Source of the DNA: an uncultured Lachnospiraceae bacterium
Lineage (GTDB): Bacteria > Bacillota > Clostridia > Lachnospirales > Lachnospiraceae
NCBI GenBank assembly: GCA_946183625.1
Contig: CAMHCL010000019.1
Span: 1 to 19,167, forward strand
DNA length: 19,167 bases
Reading direction: 5' to 3'
The notes under the pieces are model-generated. The model searched no databases. It saw only the letters and a program-made list of their open reading frames with translations, and was not told the DNA's origin. Numbering within the stretch: the stretch's first letter is position 1; each line of letters begins with the position of its first letter. Positions 7,534 to 16,085 of the stretch are shown one piece after another. The position numbers were made by a program, and so were the translations under genes.

Positions 7534-7571
7534 TCGCAATTATTGCGAATCGCTTCTATTGTTATAGAAGC
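7534..7571 (+). promoter_or_regulatory. Two inverted repeats in the oxidoreductase operon leader
   Basis: The first is TCGCAAT-T-ATTGCGA (7534-7548), a near-perfect palindrome with a 1-nt centre, more like a protein operator than an RNA hairpin. The second is GCTTCTAT-TGTT-ATAGAAGC (7552-7571), 8-bp arms with a 4-nt loop, able to fold in RNA or bind a dimeric regulator. Both lie between the predicted transcription start and the ribosome-binding site. No T-tract follows, so neither is a terminator. The regulator is not identifiable. Confidence 0.6.
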
Positions 7572-7597
7572 CAAAAATAATAAAAGAGGAAGAAATT

Positions 7598-8170
7598 ATG
7601 GACAAGACTATTGAGATTCGCTGGCACGGTCGCGGTGGACAGGGTGCCAAGACAGCAGCTCTGCTTCTTGCGGATGTTGCATTTAACACGGGTATGTATG
7701 TTCAGGGATTTCCGGAGTATGGTCCGGAGAGAATGGGTGCGCCTATAACAGCGTACAATCGTCTCAGTGACAAAGAGATCAGAAATCATGCATTCATCTA
7801 CAATCCTGATTATGTAGTAGTTGTTGATGAGACCCTGCTTCATTCTGTAAATGTAACCAGTGGCCTTAATAAGGATGGAGCAGTTGTAGTTAATACTGCA
7901 AAATCAAAGGAAGAGATCAGACCTCTGTTAAATGGTTATGAGGGTGAGCTTTATACTGTAGATGCTAGAAAAATCTCTATGGAGACATTGGGCAAGTACT
8001 TCCCTAATTCTCCTATGCTTGCTGCAATAGTTAAGGTTTCGGGTGTTATGAGTCAGCAGGACTTCCTGGAGCAGATGAGAGCATCATATCAGCATAAGTT
8101 TGCTAAGAAACCTGAGGTTATAGATGGAAATATGCAGGCTCTTGAGCGTGCGTTCTCGGAGGTGCAGTAA
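7598..8170 (+). CDS. porG: 2-oxoacid:ferredoxin oxidoreductase, gamma subunit
   Basis: A 190-residue cytosolic subunit of a pyruvate/2-ketoisovalerate-type ferredoxin oxidoreductase, which decarboxylates a 2-oxoacid to an acyl-CoA and passes electrons to ferredoxin. The gamma-domain signature is at the N-terminus: RWHGRGGQGAKTAALLLADV, then GFPEYGPERMGAPITAYNR. Length matches stand-alone gamma subunits (about 180-200). AGAGGA lies 7 nt before the ATG. It is the first gene of a tight gamma-delta-alpha-beta operon, and its TAA overlaps the next ATG by one base. The gene order is that of archaeal and Thermotoga por/vor clusters, so the substrate could be pyruvate or a branched-chain 2-oxoacid. 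The por symbol is by family, not proven substrate. Confidence 0.88.
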   Translation: MDKTIEIRWHGRGGQGAKTAALLLADVAFNTGMYVQGFPEYGPERMGAPITAYNRLSDKEIRNHAFIYNPDYVVVVDETLLHSVNVTSGLNKDGAVVVNTAKSKEEIRPLLNGYEGELYTVDARKISMETLGKYFPNSPMLAAIVKVSGVMSQQDFLEQMRASYQHKFAKKPEVIDGNMQALERAFSEVQ

Positions 8171-8502
8171 TGGGCAAGAAAGCAGATAAGAATAAGGGTA
8201 AGAGAACCAATATAAATATGTTAACAGAGACAGCACCATATCAGGATATCACACTTGGTGATCAGGTATATGGCGGCGGTGGAGCTCGTCAGTTCAATAC
8301 AGGCGAGTGGCGTACACAGACACCAGTAGTAGATTGGGACAAATGTACTCAGTGCCTTATGTGTGCTCCTATGTGTCCGGATTCTTCAATTCCTGTAAAG
8401 GACGGACAGAGACTTGAGTTTGATTTAGAGCATTGTAAGGGTTGTGCTATCTGTGTAGGATGCTGCCCAGTCGGTGCTATTACTATGAGGGAGGGTATGT
8501 AA
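8170..8502 (+). CDS. porD: 2-oxoacid:ferredoxin oxidoreductase, delta subunit (two 4Fe-4S clusters)
   Basis: A 110-residue ferredoxin-like subunit that relays electrons from the thiamine-bound intermediate to external ferredoxin. Two CxxCxxCxxxCP motifs are visible: CTQCLMCAPMCP and CKGCAICVGCCP. They give two 4Fe-4S clusters; the second motif has an extra cysteine next to its last ligand. The N-terminal 50 residues are the usual delta extension, including the GGGARQFNTGEWRTQTP stretch that packs on the other subunits. Its start overlaps the gamma stop by one base and only one base separates it from alpha, so the subunits are translationally coupled. Confidence 0.9.
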   Translation: MGKKADKNKGKRTNINMLTETAPYQDITLGDQVYGGGGARQFNTGEWRTQTPVVDWDKCTQCLMCAPMCPDSSIPVKDGQRLEFDLEHCKGCAICVGCCPVGAITMREGM

Positions 8503-8503
8503 G

Positions 8504-9784
8504 ATGGCTGAGAAAAAATGTACTGCTTCTATTAAAAGAGACAGAATGTCCGGAAATGAAGCTGTTGCTCTTGCAATCAAGCAGGTTAATCCTGATGTAA
8601 TGCCGGCATTCCCAATAACTCCTTCAACAGAGTTACCACAGATCGTTTCAACTTATATCTCAAATGGTGAGATCGATACAGAGTTTATTCCTGTAGAGTC
8701 AGAGCACAGTTCAATGAGTGCTGCAATCGGTGCATCAGCTGCCGGAGCGAGAGCTCTTACAGCTACTTCATCAGCAGGACTTGCTTTCATGTGGGAAGAG
8801 CTTTATGTAGCTGCTTCTGACAGACTTCCACTGGTACTGTGTCTGGTAAATAGAACACTTACAGGACCACTTAATATCAACTGTGACCATTCAGACAGTA
8901 TGGGTGCAAGAGATTCAGGCTGGCTTCAGATTTATGCTGAGACTAACGAAGAAGCTTATGATAACTTCATCATGGCTTACAGAGTTACAGAGCATCCTGA
9001 TGTAATGCTCCCAATGATGGTATGTTATGACGGATTCATAACAAGCCACGCTGTTATGAACATAGAGACTATTGATACACATTCAGTACGTGAGTTCGTA
9101 GGTACATACAATCCTGAAAACTACCTTCTCAATAAAGATATGCCTATGGCTATTGGCCCATATGCAAATTCACCTTTCTATATGGAAACAAAGAAGAGTC
9201 AGAGAGAGGGTATGAAGGCAGCTAAGCAGGTTATCCTTGATGTATGTGCAGAGTATGAGAAGGTATCAGGACGTAAGTACGGACTTATCGAAGAGTACTG
9301 CATGGAAGATGCTAAGTATGCAATCGTTATCATGGGTTCTGCAGCAGGTCAGACAAAGGACGCTGTAGACAAGCTTCGTGAATATGGAATCCACGTAGGT
9401 ATGATCAAGGTTCGTGTATTCAGACCATTCCCTGGTGAGGAGCTGGCTGAGGCACTTAAGAACTGCCAGTCAGTTGCAGTTCTCGACAGAGCTGAGAGCT
9501 TCTCAGGTATGGGCGGCCCACTTGGTTCAGAGCTTAAGGCAGCTATGTATGATGCAGGACTGCACATGCCAGTTGTAAATTACTTCTACGGACTTGGCGG
9601 ACGTGACTACACAGTTAAGGAAGCTAGAAATGTATTTAAGGACATTCGTGAGATCGTAAGACGTGGTGCTGAAGTTGAGCAGTTTAAGTATATAGGACTC
9701 CGTGATAAGGAAGCTCCTGTTGAAGAGGAAATCTTCGGCGGCGCTGACAAGATGGATATCCGTATATCAAGTATTCAGAAGTAA
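8504..9784 (+). CDS. porA: 2-oxoacid:ferredoxin oxidoreductase, alpha subunit
   Basis: A 426-residue alpha subunit carrying the pyrimidine-binding and transketolase C-terminal-like domains. The diagnostic FPITPSTELPQ appears near residue 36, followed by ESEHSSMSAAIGASAAGARA and the TATSSAGLAFMWEELYVAA segment, all typical of POR/VOR alpha chains. The later part (YAIVIMGSAAGQTKDAVDKL, VGMIKVRVFRPFP) matches the C-terminal domain that helps bind CoA. It sits third in the operon, one base after delta, and its stop codon overlaps the ribosome-binding site of the beta gene. Length agrees with the roughly 390-430 of separate alpha subunits. The exact 2-oxoacid is not determined by these motifs. Confidence 0.9.
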   Translation: MAEKKCTASIKRDRMSGNEAVALAIKQVNPDVMPAFPITPSTELPQIVSTYISNGEIDTEFIPVESEHSSMSAAIGASAAGARALTATSSAGLAFMWEELYVAASDRLPLVLCLVNRTLTGPLNINCDHSDSMGARDSGWLQIYAETNEEAYDNFIMAYRVTEHPDVMLPMMVCYDGFITSHAVMNIETIDTHSVREFVGTYNPENYLLNKDMPMAIGPYANSPFYMETKKSQREGMKAAKQVILDVCAEYEKVSGRKYGLIEEYCMEDAKYAIVIMGSAAGQTKDAVDKLREYGIHVGMIKVRVFRPFPGEELAEALKNCQSVAVLDRAESFSGMGGPLGSELKAAMYDAGLHMPVVNYFYGLGGRDYTVKEARNVFKDIREIVRRGAEVEQFKYIGLRDKEAPVEEEIFGGADKMDIRISSIQK

Positions 9785-9797
9785 GGAGGATGGCGAA

Positions 9798-10736
9798 ATG
9801 GCATACAATTTAAAAGAAGTAATGAACAAGCCGGAACGACTTACTCCGGGACACAGATTATGTGCAGGCTGCGGCGCAGCAATTACAGTCAGAACAGTGC
9901 TGAGAGCACTTAAGGAAGAGGATAAGGCAGTTATAGGAAATGCAACAGGATGTCTTGAAGTTTCCACATTCCTTTATCCATATACAGCATATGAAGACAG
10001 CTACATTCACAATGCATTTGAAAATGCAGGCTCAACTCTTTCGGGTGTTGAGACAGCATATAAAGCACTTAAGAAGAGAGGCAGAATCCCAGAGGATGTA
10101 GAGTATAAGTTTATAACCTTCGGTGGTGATGGTGGTACTTACGATATCGGTCTCCAGTCACTTTCAGGTGCTATGGAAAGAGGTCATGACATGGTTTATG
10201 TATGTTACGATAATGGCGCATACATGAACACAGGTATCCAGAGATCATCAGCTACTCCAAGATTTGCGGACACAACAACAACTCCTGTAGGAACAGAGTC
10301 AGTTGGTAAAATGCAGTCTCGTAAGGACCTGGCTCAGATCATGGCAGCACACAACATAGCTTATGTAGGTCAGTCAACATTTACAATGGGTATGAAGGAT
10401 CTCTATGAGAAGTCAGAGAGAGCTATCTATACACCAGGTGCTTCATTCTTAAATGTAATGGCTCCATGTCCAAGAGGATGGAGATTTGAAGCTAAGGATA
10501 TGGCTAAGATCTGCAAGCTTGCAGTTGATACTTGCTACTGGCCACTTTTTGAGGTTATCGAGGGTGAGTGGAAGCTCAGCTATAAGCCTAAGAATAAGCT
10601 CCCAATTGAAGATTTTCTGAAGCCACAGGGCAGATTTAAGCATCTCTTCAAACCGGGTAACGAGCATCTCATCGCTGAATTCCAGGCTGAAGTTGATAAG
10701 AGATGGGAAGAGCTAGTTAAGAAATGCGAGGGCTAG
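9798..10736 (+). CDS. porB: 2-oxoacid:ferredoxin oxidoreductase, beta subunit (TPP and 4Fe-4S)
   Basis: A 312-residue catalytic subunit binding thiamine diphosphate and one 4Fe-4S cluster. Cluster ligands appear as Cys22 and Cys25 (LCAGCGAA), Cys52 (ATGCLE) and Cys224 (APCPRGWRF). The TPP motif is GGDGGTYDIG near 109-118, with Asn139 in YDNGAYMNTG. The ATG at 9798 is chosen because a full AAGGAGGA lies 7 nt upstream, overlapping the alpha stop. The frame is open further upstream into alpha (to 9702), but that would be out-of-frame overlap without a ribosome-binding site. It is the last gene of the operon, and a hairpin terminator follows about 70 bp later. Confidence 0.92.
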   Translation: MAYNLKEVMNKPERLTPGHRLCAGCGAAITVRTVLRALKEEDKAVIGNATGCLEVSTFLYPYTAYEDSYIHNAFENAGSTLSGVETAYKALKKRGRIPEDVEYKFITFGGDGGTYDIGLQSLSGAMERGHDMVYVCYDNGAYMNTGIQRSSATPRFADTTTTPVGTESVGKMQSRKDLAQIMAAHNIAYVGQSTFTMGMKDLYEKSERAIYTPGASFLNVMAPCPRGWRFEAKDMAKICKLAVDTCYWPLFEVIEGEWKLSYKPKNKLPIEDFLKPQGRFKHLFKPGNEHLIAEFQAEVDKRWEELVKKCEG

Positions 10737-10807
10737 CCCGCTACTGTAGTTCAGGTAATAGATTTTAGTATAGTATAATTAGAATAATTGATAACTATTA
10801 TAGAATT

Positions 10808-10848
10808 GGAAGAATATGTCAGAATATTGCCATATTCTTCCGATTTTT
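10808..10848 (+). terminator. Terminator of the oxidoreductase operon
   Basis: An 11-bp perfect stem GGAAGAATATG (10808-10818) / CATATTCTTCC (10831-10841), 12-nt loop, then GATTTTT. Confidence 0.85.
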
Positions 10849-10934
10849 GATTTGTTTTTGTCGATATCAATGTTAGAATATGCATATATAGTAGTTAGTT
10901 AAGAAATAATATCATTTCTTAGGAGGTAACTAGG

Positions 10935-11585
10935 ATGAGAGAAAGAAATGGAACTATAAAATATAAGTTCAATGATGGTTTCTCTCTTGTTGAACTTATA
11001 ATAGTTATTGCTATTATGGCAATATTAGCAGCTGCTATTGCTCCTGCACTTATAAGATATATTGATAAGTCCAGAAAGGCTGACGATGTGGCTGCAGCAG
11101 ATGCTATAGGTACTACTGTTCAGGCCGGTATAAACAGTAGTGATGAGGCATATGACTATGTTATGAAGCATGCATCAAATGCAAATGATACAAATCATAA
11201 ATACAGGATCGTATGTTATATGAGCTGTGGCGTGCATAACAATATAAATGGATGGCATTTTGTTAATTGTGGAGATTCTAATCTGGATGCCGCTGGTAAG
11301 GCAGCGCTTAAAGAACAGCTGGAGGACCTGATGGGGCAGAAGGTTCTGAAGCTTAAGTTTTGGAAGAAGGATACATTTGATCAATGGATTATATGTACTG
11401 ATAAGGATGGGAATCTTAATATCTTCGTTACAGGTGGTATGACTAACAATATTTACTTTATAGAGGATGATCTATATTTTAATACCGGACATCGTAATAG
11501 AGTATATCGGCTTTGGCCTGATCCTGAACCGGAGTACTATAAGTTGACAAGGGGAGATATAAGTGTATACCGGACGAGACCTTAA
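10935..11585 (+). CDS. Type IV prepilin-like / pseudopilin protein
   Basis: A 216-residue protein with a class III (prepilin) signal: a short basic leader ending in Gly15, then FSLVELIIVIAIMAILAAAI. Cleavage is expected after Gly15 by a prepilin peptidase. The mature chain has Glu at position 5, which is needed for pilin assembly. The hydrophobic helix continues to about residue 40, followed by a soluble region of about 170 residues that I do not recognise. It contains three cysteines and an aromatic-rich C-terminus. AGGAGG lies 8 nt before the ATG. No peptidase, ATPase or platform gene is in the window and terminators flank it on both sides, so it is a lone pilin gene. It may be a pilus subunit, a minor pilin or a secreted-filament component; the role is open. 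Confidence 0.85.
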   Translation: MRERNGTIKYKFNDGFSLVELIIVIAIMAILAAAIAPALIRYIDKSRKADDVAAADAIGTTVQAGINSSDEAYDYVMKHASNANDTNHKYRIVCYMSCGVHNNINGWHFVNCGDSNLDAAGKAALKEQLEDLMGQKVLKLKFWKKDTFDQWIICTDKDGNLNIFVTGGMTNNIYFIEDDLYFNTGHRNRVYRLWPDPEPEYYKLTRGDISVYRTRP

Positions 11586-11628
11586 GAACTAAATGACGTA
11601 AATCATTAGAATATCACGATGATTCTAG

Positions 11629-11663
11629 AAAAAGCAGCATCAATATTATGGCTGCTTTTTTTG
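11629..11663 (+). terminator. Intrinsic terminator after the prepilin gene
   Basis: A 10-bp stem AAAAAGCAGC (11629-11638) / GCTGCTTTTT (11651-11660), followed by a T run. Confidence 0.88.
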
Positions 11664-11753
11664 GCATATTTTAATATGCCTCGGAGCGCTTTCTGTTGAA
11701 AAAAGATCTGGATTGTTATATCATGATTACGTATGTTTTGTAGGAGGAATCTC

Positions 11754-13497
11754 ATGATTACAAAAGATGTAAAAGCAATGTTAACATATACCTTCTCCTA
11801 TGCTGATGAGATAGGATGGAAGAAGAACGGCGCTTATCCGAGAGATGCCAAGCTGAGTCTCAGAAATCAGCTTAAGGATGATCTCCTAGTTTTCTTGGGC
11901 TATCTGTACGATGAGGACAGCAGCAACCTGTCTGAGCAGATAGCATTCATAAATGATAGTCTTCAGATAACGATCACTCCTGAAAATTTCATGAGGTTTA
12001 TTAATGATAAATGTAAGGCTCCGGACCTTCTGACACGCGTGCCACTGTCGCTTCAGTATTTTGTTAAGGACGATATCTCGCCTTATACAAGAAGACAGGG
12101 TTACGGCATAGCACTTTCCAGATATCTCCTCAATACATTTAACGACGTGGGCTGTTACTTCATTGCGTTCAACGGCGTCAGCGACCTGGAGGCACAGAGG
12201 CTTTCGGAATACATCGGCGTCATGAATGAATATGTGGCAAGCTACGGACTTTTCGAGAAGCCGAAGGGCGAGGATCCTAGAGATGCGATGCGCCGCGAGG
12301 AGGATGAGAAGGCCAGAAGCAGATACAGGTCAAATGAGTTTAATGAGGATAGAATGAATGGCCTCGGAATGTCTATCATGAATCATCTGGGCGGCTATTC
12401 TAAAATGTATACCAAGCGTTATGAGGACCGTACTTATACCAGCAGCCAGGCTGACATAGATGTGGCGAAGATGATGCAGGCATATAACAATAAGATGGCT
12501 GGAACCGGAAAAGCTTTTGATTCAGATATGCTGATGAGTATGCCTAGCGGTCAGGTGGACAGATCCATGTCAGTGGGCAGAGATGCGGACGGCAGTGTAG
12601 TTGCTGCTCCGGAAGCTGCAGGTGGAAATCCATCGCAAGGTGGTGGATTAGATGGCAGACAGGATCTGATGAACAGACAGATGTCTGAATCGGAGAGCCT
12701 TGATGAGCTCATCGGAGAGCTTAACAGCCTGATAGGTTTGAGCAAGGTTAAGCTGAGTCTTAATAACCTGATTAATCTGGTCAAGGTTCGCAAGATGCGT
12801 GAGGATATGGGCCTTAAGACTCCAAGCATGTCTCTGCACCTGGTATTCTCAGGTAATCCTGGAACAGGTAAGACCACAGTTGCCAGACTTCTGGCGCGGA
12901 TCTATCACAAGCTGGGTGTTGTCAGCAAGGGACAGCTGGTGGAAGTGGACAGAGCAGGACTTGTTGAGGGTTACGTAGGTCAGACAGCCATCAAGACTTC
13001 AGAGGTATGTGATAAGGCTATGGGCGGAGTGCTCTTCATAGATGAGGCTTACACGCTTACCAAGGATGATGGACAGGACTTCGGTCAGGAAGCGGTTGAT
13101 ACACTGCTTAAGCGTATGGAGGACAACAGAGATGACTTCATTGTTATCGTTGCCGGATATACAGATGAGATGACGGAGTTCATCAATTCAAACCCTGGAC
13201 TCAGATCCAGATTTAATAAGTTTATCGAGTTTCCGGACTATAATGGAACGGAACTTTTCGATATAAAGCCAGGACTACCTTCTGGACGGCGAGGCTGAAG
13301 CATATGTTGAGACACATCTCAGGCAGATGGCAAATTCGAAAGAAGAACATTTTGCAAATGCAAGAGAGGTTCGTAACTATTTCGAGAGATGTATGGAACG
13401 TCAGGCCAGCAGGATCGTAACGGAAACCGTTATGGATGCTAACAAGCTCACGACCTTCAAGCTTGCAGATGTGGAAGAGTCGCTTGCTTCAGAATAA
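11754..13497 (+). pseudogene. CbxX/SpoVK-like AAA ATPase, frameshifted before the C-terminal lid
   Basis: The frame from ATG 11754 (TAGGAGGA just upstream) runs 514 codons and stops at 13298. An N-terminal region of about 310 residues, unrecognised and ending in a Gly/Ser/Met-rich linker, precedes a CbxX/CfxQ-type AAA domain. That domain has Walker A GNPGTGKT (367-374), pore-loop GYVGQT (406-411), Walker B FIDEA (428-432) and arginine-finger-like GLRSRF (482-487). After TELFDI the frame gives KPGLPSGRRG and stops. Another frame continues the family's lid at once, from DYLLDGEAEAYVETHL through the sensor-2-like NAREVRNYFERCMERQASRI to a TAA at 13495-13497. Compared with SpoVK-type proteins, about 8 residues are expected between TELFDI and DYLL but only 7 nt are present, which fits a deletion of about 17 bp. 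The truncated form would lack sensor 2. A sequencing error or natural truncation cannot be excluded. Confidence 0.82.
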
Positions 13498-13539
13498 GTA
13501 TTCGACACATTTTATAATTAGATATACAGGAGGAACAAA

Positions 13540-15879
13540 ATGGTTAAATTATACGAGACAGGAGCGTACCTGGTAAATGGTACTGAGCTTATCCCTGATG
13601 ATGACTCTGCAGCAGCAGTGCTGGGCAGCAAGGGGATAAACACTTCTAAGGAAGAGGCAGCAAAGGGTACTATTGCCCATGGCATCCTGAGCAGTCACAA
13701 TACATCGGGAGATGAGGAGAATCTGAAGATCAAGTTTGATAAGATGACTTCTCATGACATTACATTTGTCGGAATCATTCAGACTGCAAGAGCATCAGGT
13801 CTGGAGAAGTTCCCAATACCTTATGTGCTTACAAACTGCCATAACTCACTCTGTGCTGTTGGCGGTACTATAAATGAGGACGACCACATGTTTGGTCTTT
13901 CTGCTGCTAAGAAGTACGGTGGAATCTATGTTCCTCCTCATCAGGCAGTTATCCATCAGTATGCCCGCGAAGAGCTGGCTGAATGCGGAGCTATGATCCT
14001 TGGTTCTGACAGCCATACACGTTATGGTGCACTGGGAACAATGGCAATCGGCGAAGGCGGTGGAGAGCTGGCTAAGCAGCTTCTGGGAAGAACCTATGAT
14101 GTAAAGTCTCCAAAGGTTATCGCTATCTATCTTGATGGTGAAGTAACTAAGGGAGTTGGTCCTCAGGACGTAGCTCTGGCTCTTATCGGCGCTACATTTA
14201 AGAATGGATACGTTAAGAACAGTGTAATGGAGTTCGTAGGACCTGGCGTTGACAAGCTGTCATCTGATTTCCGTATCGGTATCGATGTAATGACAACTGA
14301 GACAACATGTCTGTCATCTATCTGGAAGACTGATGACAATACAAAGGATTGGTTCGAGACTCATTACAGACCAGAAGCTTATAAGGAACTCAACCCAGCT
14401 GATGTTGCTTACTATGATGGCGTGGTTTATGTGGATCTCTCAAAGATTCGTCCAATGATCGCATTACCATTCCACCCATCAAATACATTTACTATAGAAG
14501 AGTTAAATGCAAATCTTGAGGATATACTTCACGACTGCGAGGAGCAGGGACGCAAGCAGCTTACAGGTGATGTAGAATTCAAGCTTACTGACAAGATCCG
14601 CGATGGCAAGCTCTATGTAGAACAGGGAATCATCGCCGGCTGTGCAGGTGGTGGATTTGAGAACATCTGTGATGCAGCTGATATCCTGAAGGGTTCATAT
14701 ATCGGAAATGACGAGTTTACTCTTGATGTATATCCTGCAAGTATGCCTGTTATGATGGAACTGGTTAATAACGGCCGTGCAGCTGATATCATGAAGACAG
14801 GTGCTATCATCAAGACAGCATTCTGCGGACCTTGCTTCGGTGCCGGAGATACACCTGCTAACAATGCTCTGTCAATCAGACATTCAACACGTAACTTCCC
14901 TAACAGAGAGGGTTCCAAGATACAGAATGGTCAGATCAGTTCTGTTGCTCTTATGGATGCTCGTTCAATCGCAGCTACAGCTGTTAACAAGGGCTTCCTT
15001 ACACCAGCTACAGATATTGATGTTGAGTATACAGGACCTAAGTATTTCTTCGATAAGTCCATCTATGAGAACAGAGTTTATAATGGATGGGGAAATGCAA
15101 AGCCTGAGGAAGAACTTAAGCAGGGACCAAATATCAAGCCATGGCCTGGTATGCCTGAACTTACAGAGAATCTTCTTCTCAAGGTTTGTTCAGTTATCAC
15201 TGATCCTGTAACAACAACAGATGAGCTCATTCCTTCAGGTGAGACTTCATCCTTCAGATCAAATCCTATAGGACTTGCTGAATTTACTCTGTCGCGTAAG
15301 GATCCTGAATATGTCGGACGTGCTAAGGAATTCCACAAGCTGGAGGCGGTTCGTGAAGAGGGCGGACATCCTTGTGAGGTTTATCCTGAGATCAAGGAAG
15401 TTATGCCTGTGATCAAAGAGAAGTTCAATGGCGTAAATCATAAGAACACTGGCTTCGGAAGCACTATCTATGCAGTTAAGCCTGGTGATGGTTCTGCTCG
15501 TGAGCAGGCTGCATCCTGCCAGAAGGTACTTGGTGGATGGGCTAACATTGCTCGTGAGTATGCAACTAAGAGATATCGTTCAAACCTCATCAACTGGGGA
15601 ATGCTTCCATTCATCATGGATGAGTCAGTTGTTGGTGATGCAGCAAATCCAGTTGGTATAGATGGTTCAGCTCCTGAGAATCCATACGGCTTTGAGAACG
15701 GCGACTACGTATTTGTTCCTGATGTTCGTAAGGCTGTTGAGGAGAAGGCTGAAGTGATCAAGGCTTATATCGTTAACAAGGGCATGAAGGAGATATCTCT
15801 GAAGCTCGGCGAGCTTACAGATGATGAACGTACTATCATCACCAGTGGATGCCTGATCAACTACTATAGAGATCACTAA
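13540..15879 (+). CDS. Aconitase-family hydratase (single chain, 4Fe-4S)
   Basis: A 779-residue protein of the aconitase superfamily, with the catalytic large domain and the C-terminal swivel domain in one chain. Probable 4Fe-4S ligands are Cys368 (AGCAGGG), Cys429 and Cys432 (CGPCFG); the first-to-second spacing of 61 is close to that of mitochondrial aconitase (63). GSDSHT at 155-160 and RNFPNREG near 451-458 are family motifs. The swivel has GDGSAREQAA near 649-658, carrying the Ser and Arg equivalents of the active site. The likely reaction is citrate/isocitrate interconversion in the cytosol, supplying 2-oxoglutarate. A related hydroxyacid dehydratase activity is possible, since the sequence is not that of classical AcnA or AcnB. 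AGGAGGA lies 5 nt before the ATG. A hairpin terminator follows and no clear promoter was seen. Confidence 0.88.
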   Translation: MVKLYETGAYLVNGTELIPDDDSAAAVLGSKGINTSKEEAAKGTIAHGILSSHNTSGDEENLKIKFDKMTSHDITFVGIIQTARASGLEKFPIPYVLTNCHNSLCAVGGTINEDDHMFGLSAAKKYGGIYVPPHQAVIHQYAREELAECGAMILGSDSHTRYGALGTMAIGEGGGELAKQLLGRTYDVKSPKVIAIYLDGEVTKGVGPQDVALALIGATFKNGYVKNSVMEFVGPGVDKLSSDFRIGIDVMTTETTCLSSIWKTDDNTKDWFETHYRPEAYKELNPADVAYYDGVVYVDLSKIRPMIALPFHPSNTFTIEELNANLEDILHDCEEQGRKQLTGDVEFKLTDKIRDGKLYVEQGIIAGCAGGGFENICDAADILKGSYIGNDEFTLDVYPASMPVMMELVNNGRAADIMKTGAIIKTAFCGPCFGAGDTPANNALSIRHSTRNFPNREGSKIQNGQISSVALMDARSIAATAVNKGFLTPATDIDVEYTGPKYFFDKSIYENRVYNGWGNAKPEEELKQGPNIKPWPGMPELTENLLLKVCSVITDPVTTTDELIPSGETSSFRSNPIGLAEFTLSRKDPEYVGRAKEFHKLEAVREEGGHPCEVYPEIKEVMPVIKEKFNGVNHKNTGFGSTIYAVKPGDGSAREQAASCQKVLGGWANIAREYATKRYRSNLINWGMLPFIMDESVVGDAANPVGIDGSAPENPYGFENGDYVFVPDVRKAVEEKAEVIKAYIVNKGMKEISLKLGELTDDERTIITSGCLINYYRDH

Positions 15880-15919
15880 TCTGAGAATAAATTATATAGT
15901 ACATTTGATAATGAGTCTG

Positions 15920-15952
15920 AACCCCGGCTATGAGAAATCTGGCCGGGGTTTT
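15920..15952 (+). terminator. Intrinsic terminator after the aconitase-family gene
   Basis: A GC-rich 9-bp stem AACCCCGGC (15920-15928) / GCCGGGGTT (15942-15950). The T-tract is short and interrupted by G. Confidence 0.78.
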
Positions 15953-16085
15953 GTGTGTCAAAAAATATTATGTAAAATGTGTCGACATTTCTTTCGTGTA
16001 TTGTACATATAATGGAAGGCGACAGAGAAATAAACTTTCCGAAACGAATTAAAATTTAATACATGAAAAAAGAGAGAGAGGGACA

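Noticed and set aside
7562..7843. Minus-strand frame of 93 codons across the operon leader
   Set aside because: It lies antisense to the leader and the well-supported gamma subunit, and has no recognisable protein features.
9702..9797. Upstream extension of the beta subunit to 9702
   Set aside because: It overlaps the alpha gene in another frame and has no ribosome-binding site; ATG 9798 has AAGGAGGA.
11733..11753. ATG 11733 as start of the AAA ATPase
   Set aside because: The strong TAGGAGGA lies downstream of it, inside the extension, and points to ATG 11754.
13240..13300. Programmed ribosomal frameshift in the AAA ATPase
   Set aside because: No slippery heptamer or stimulatory hairpin seen, and about eight expected residues are missing, which a simple shift would not explain.
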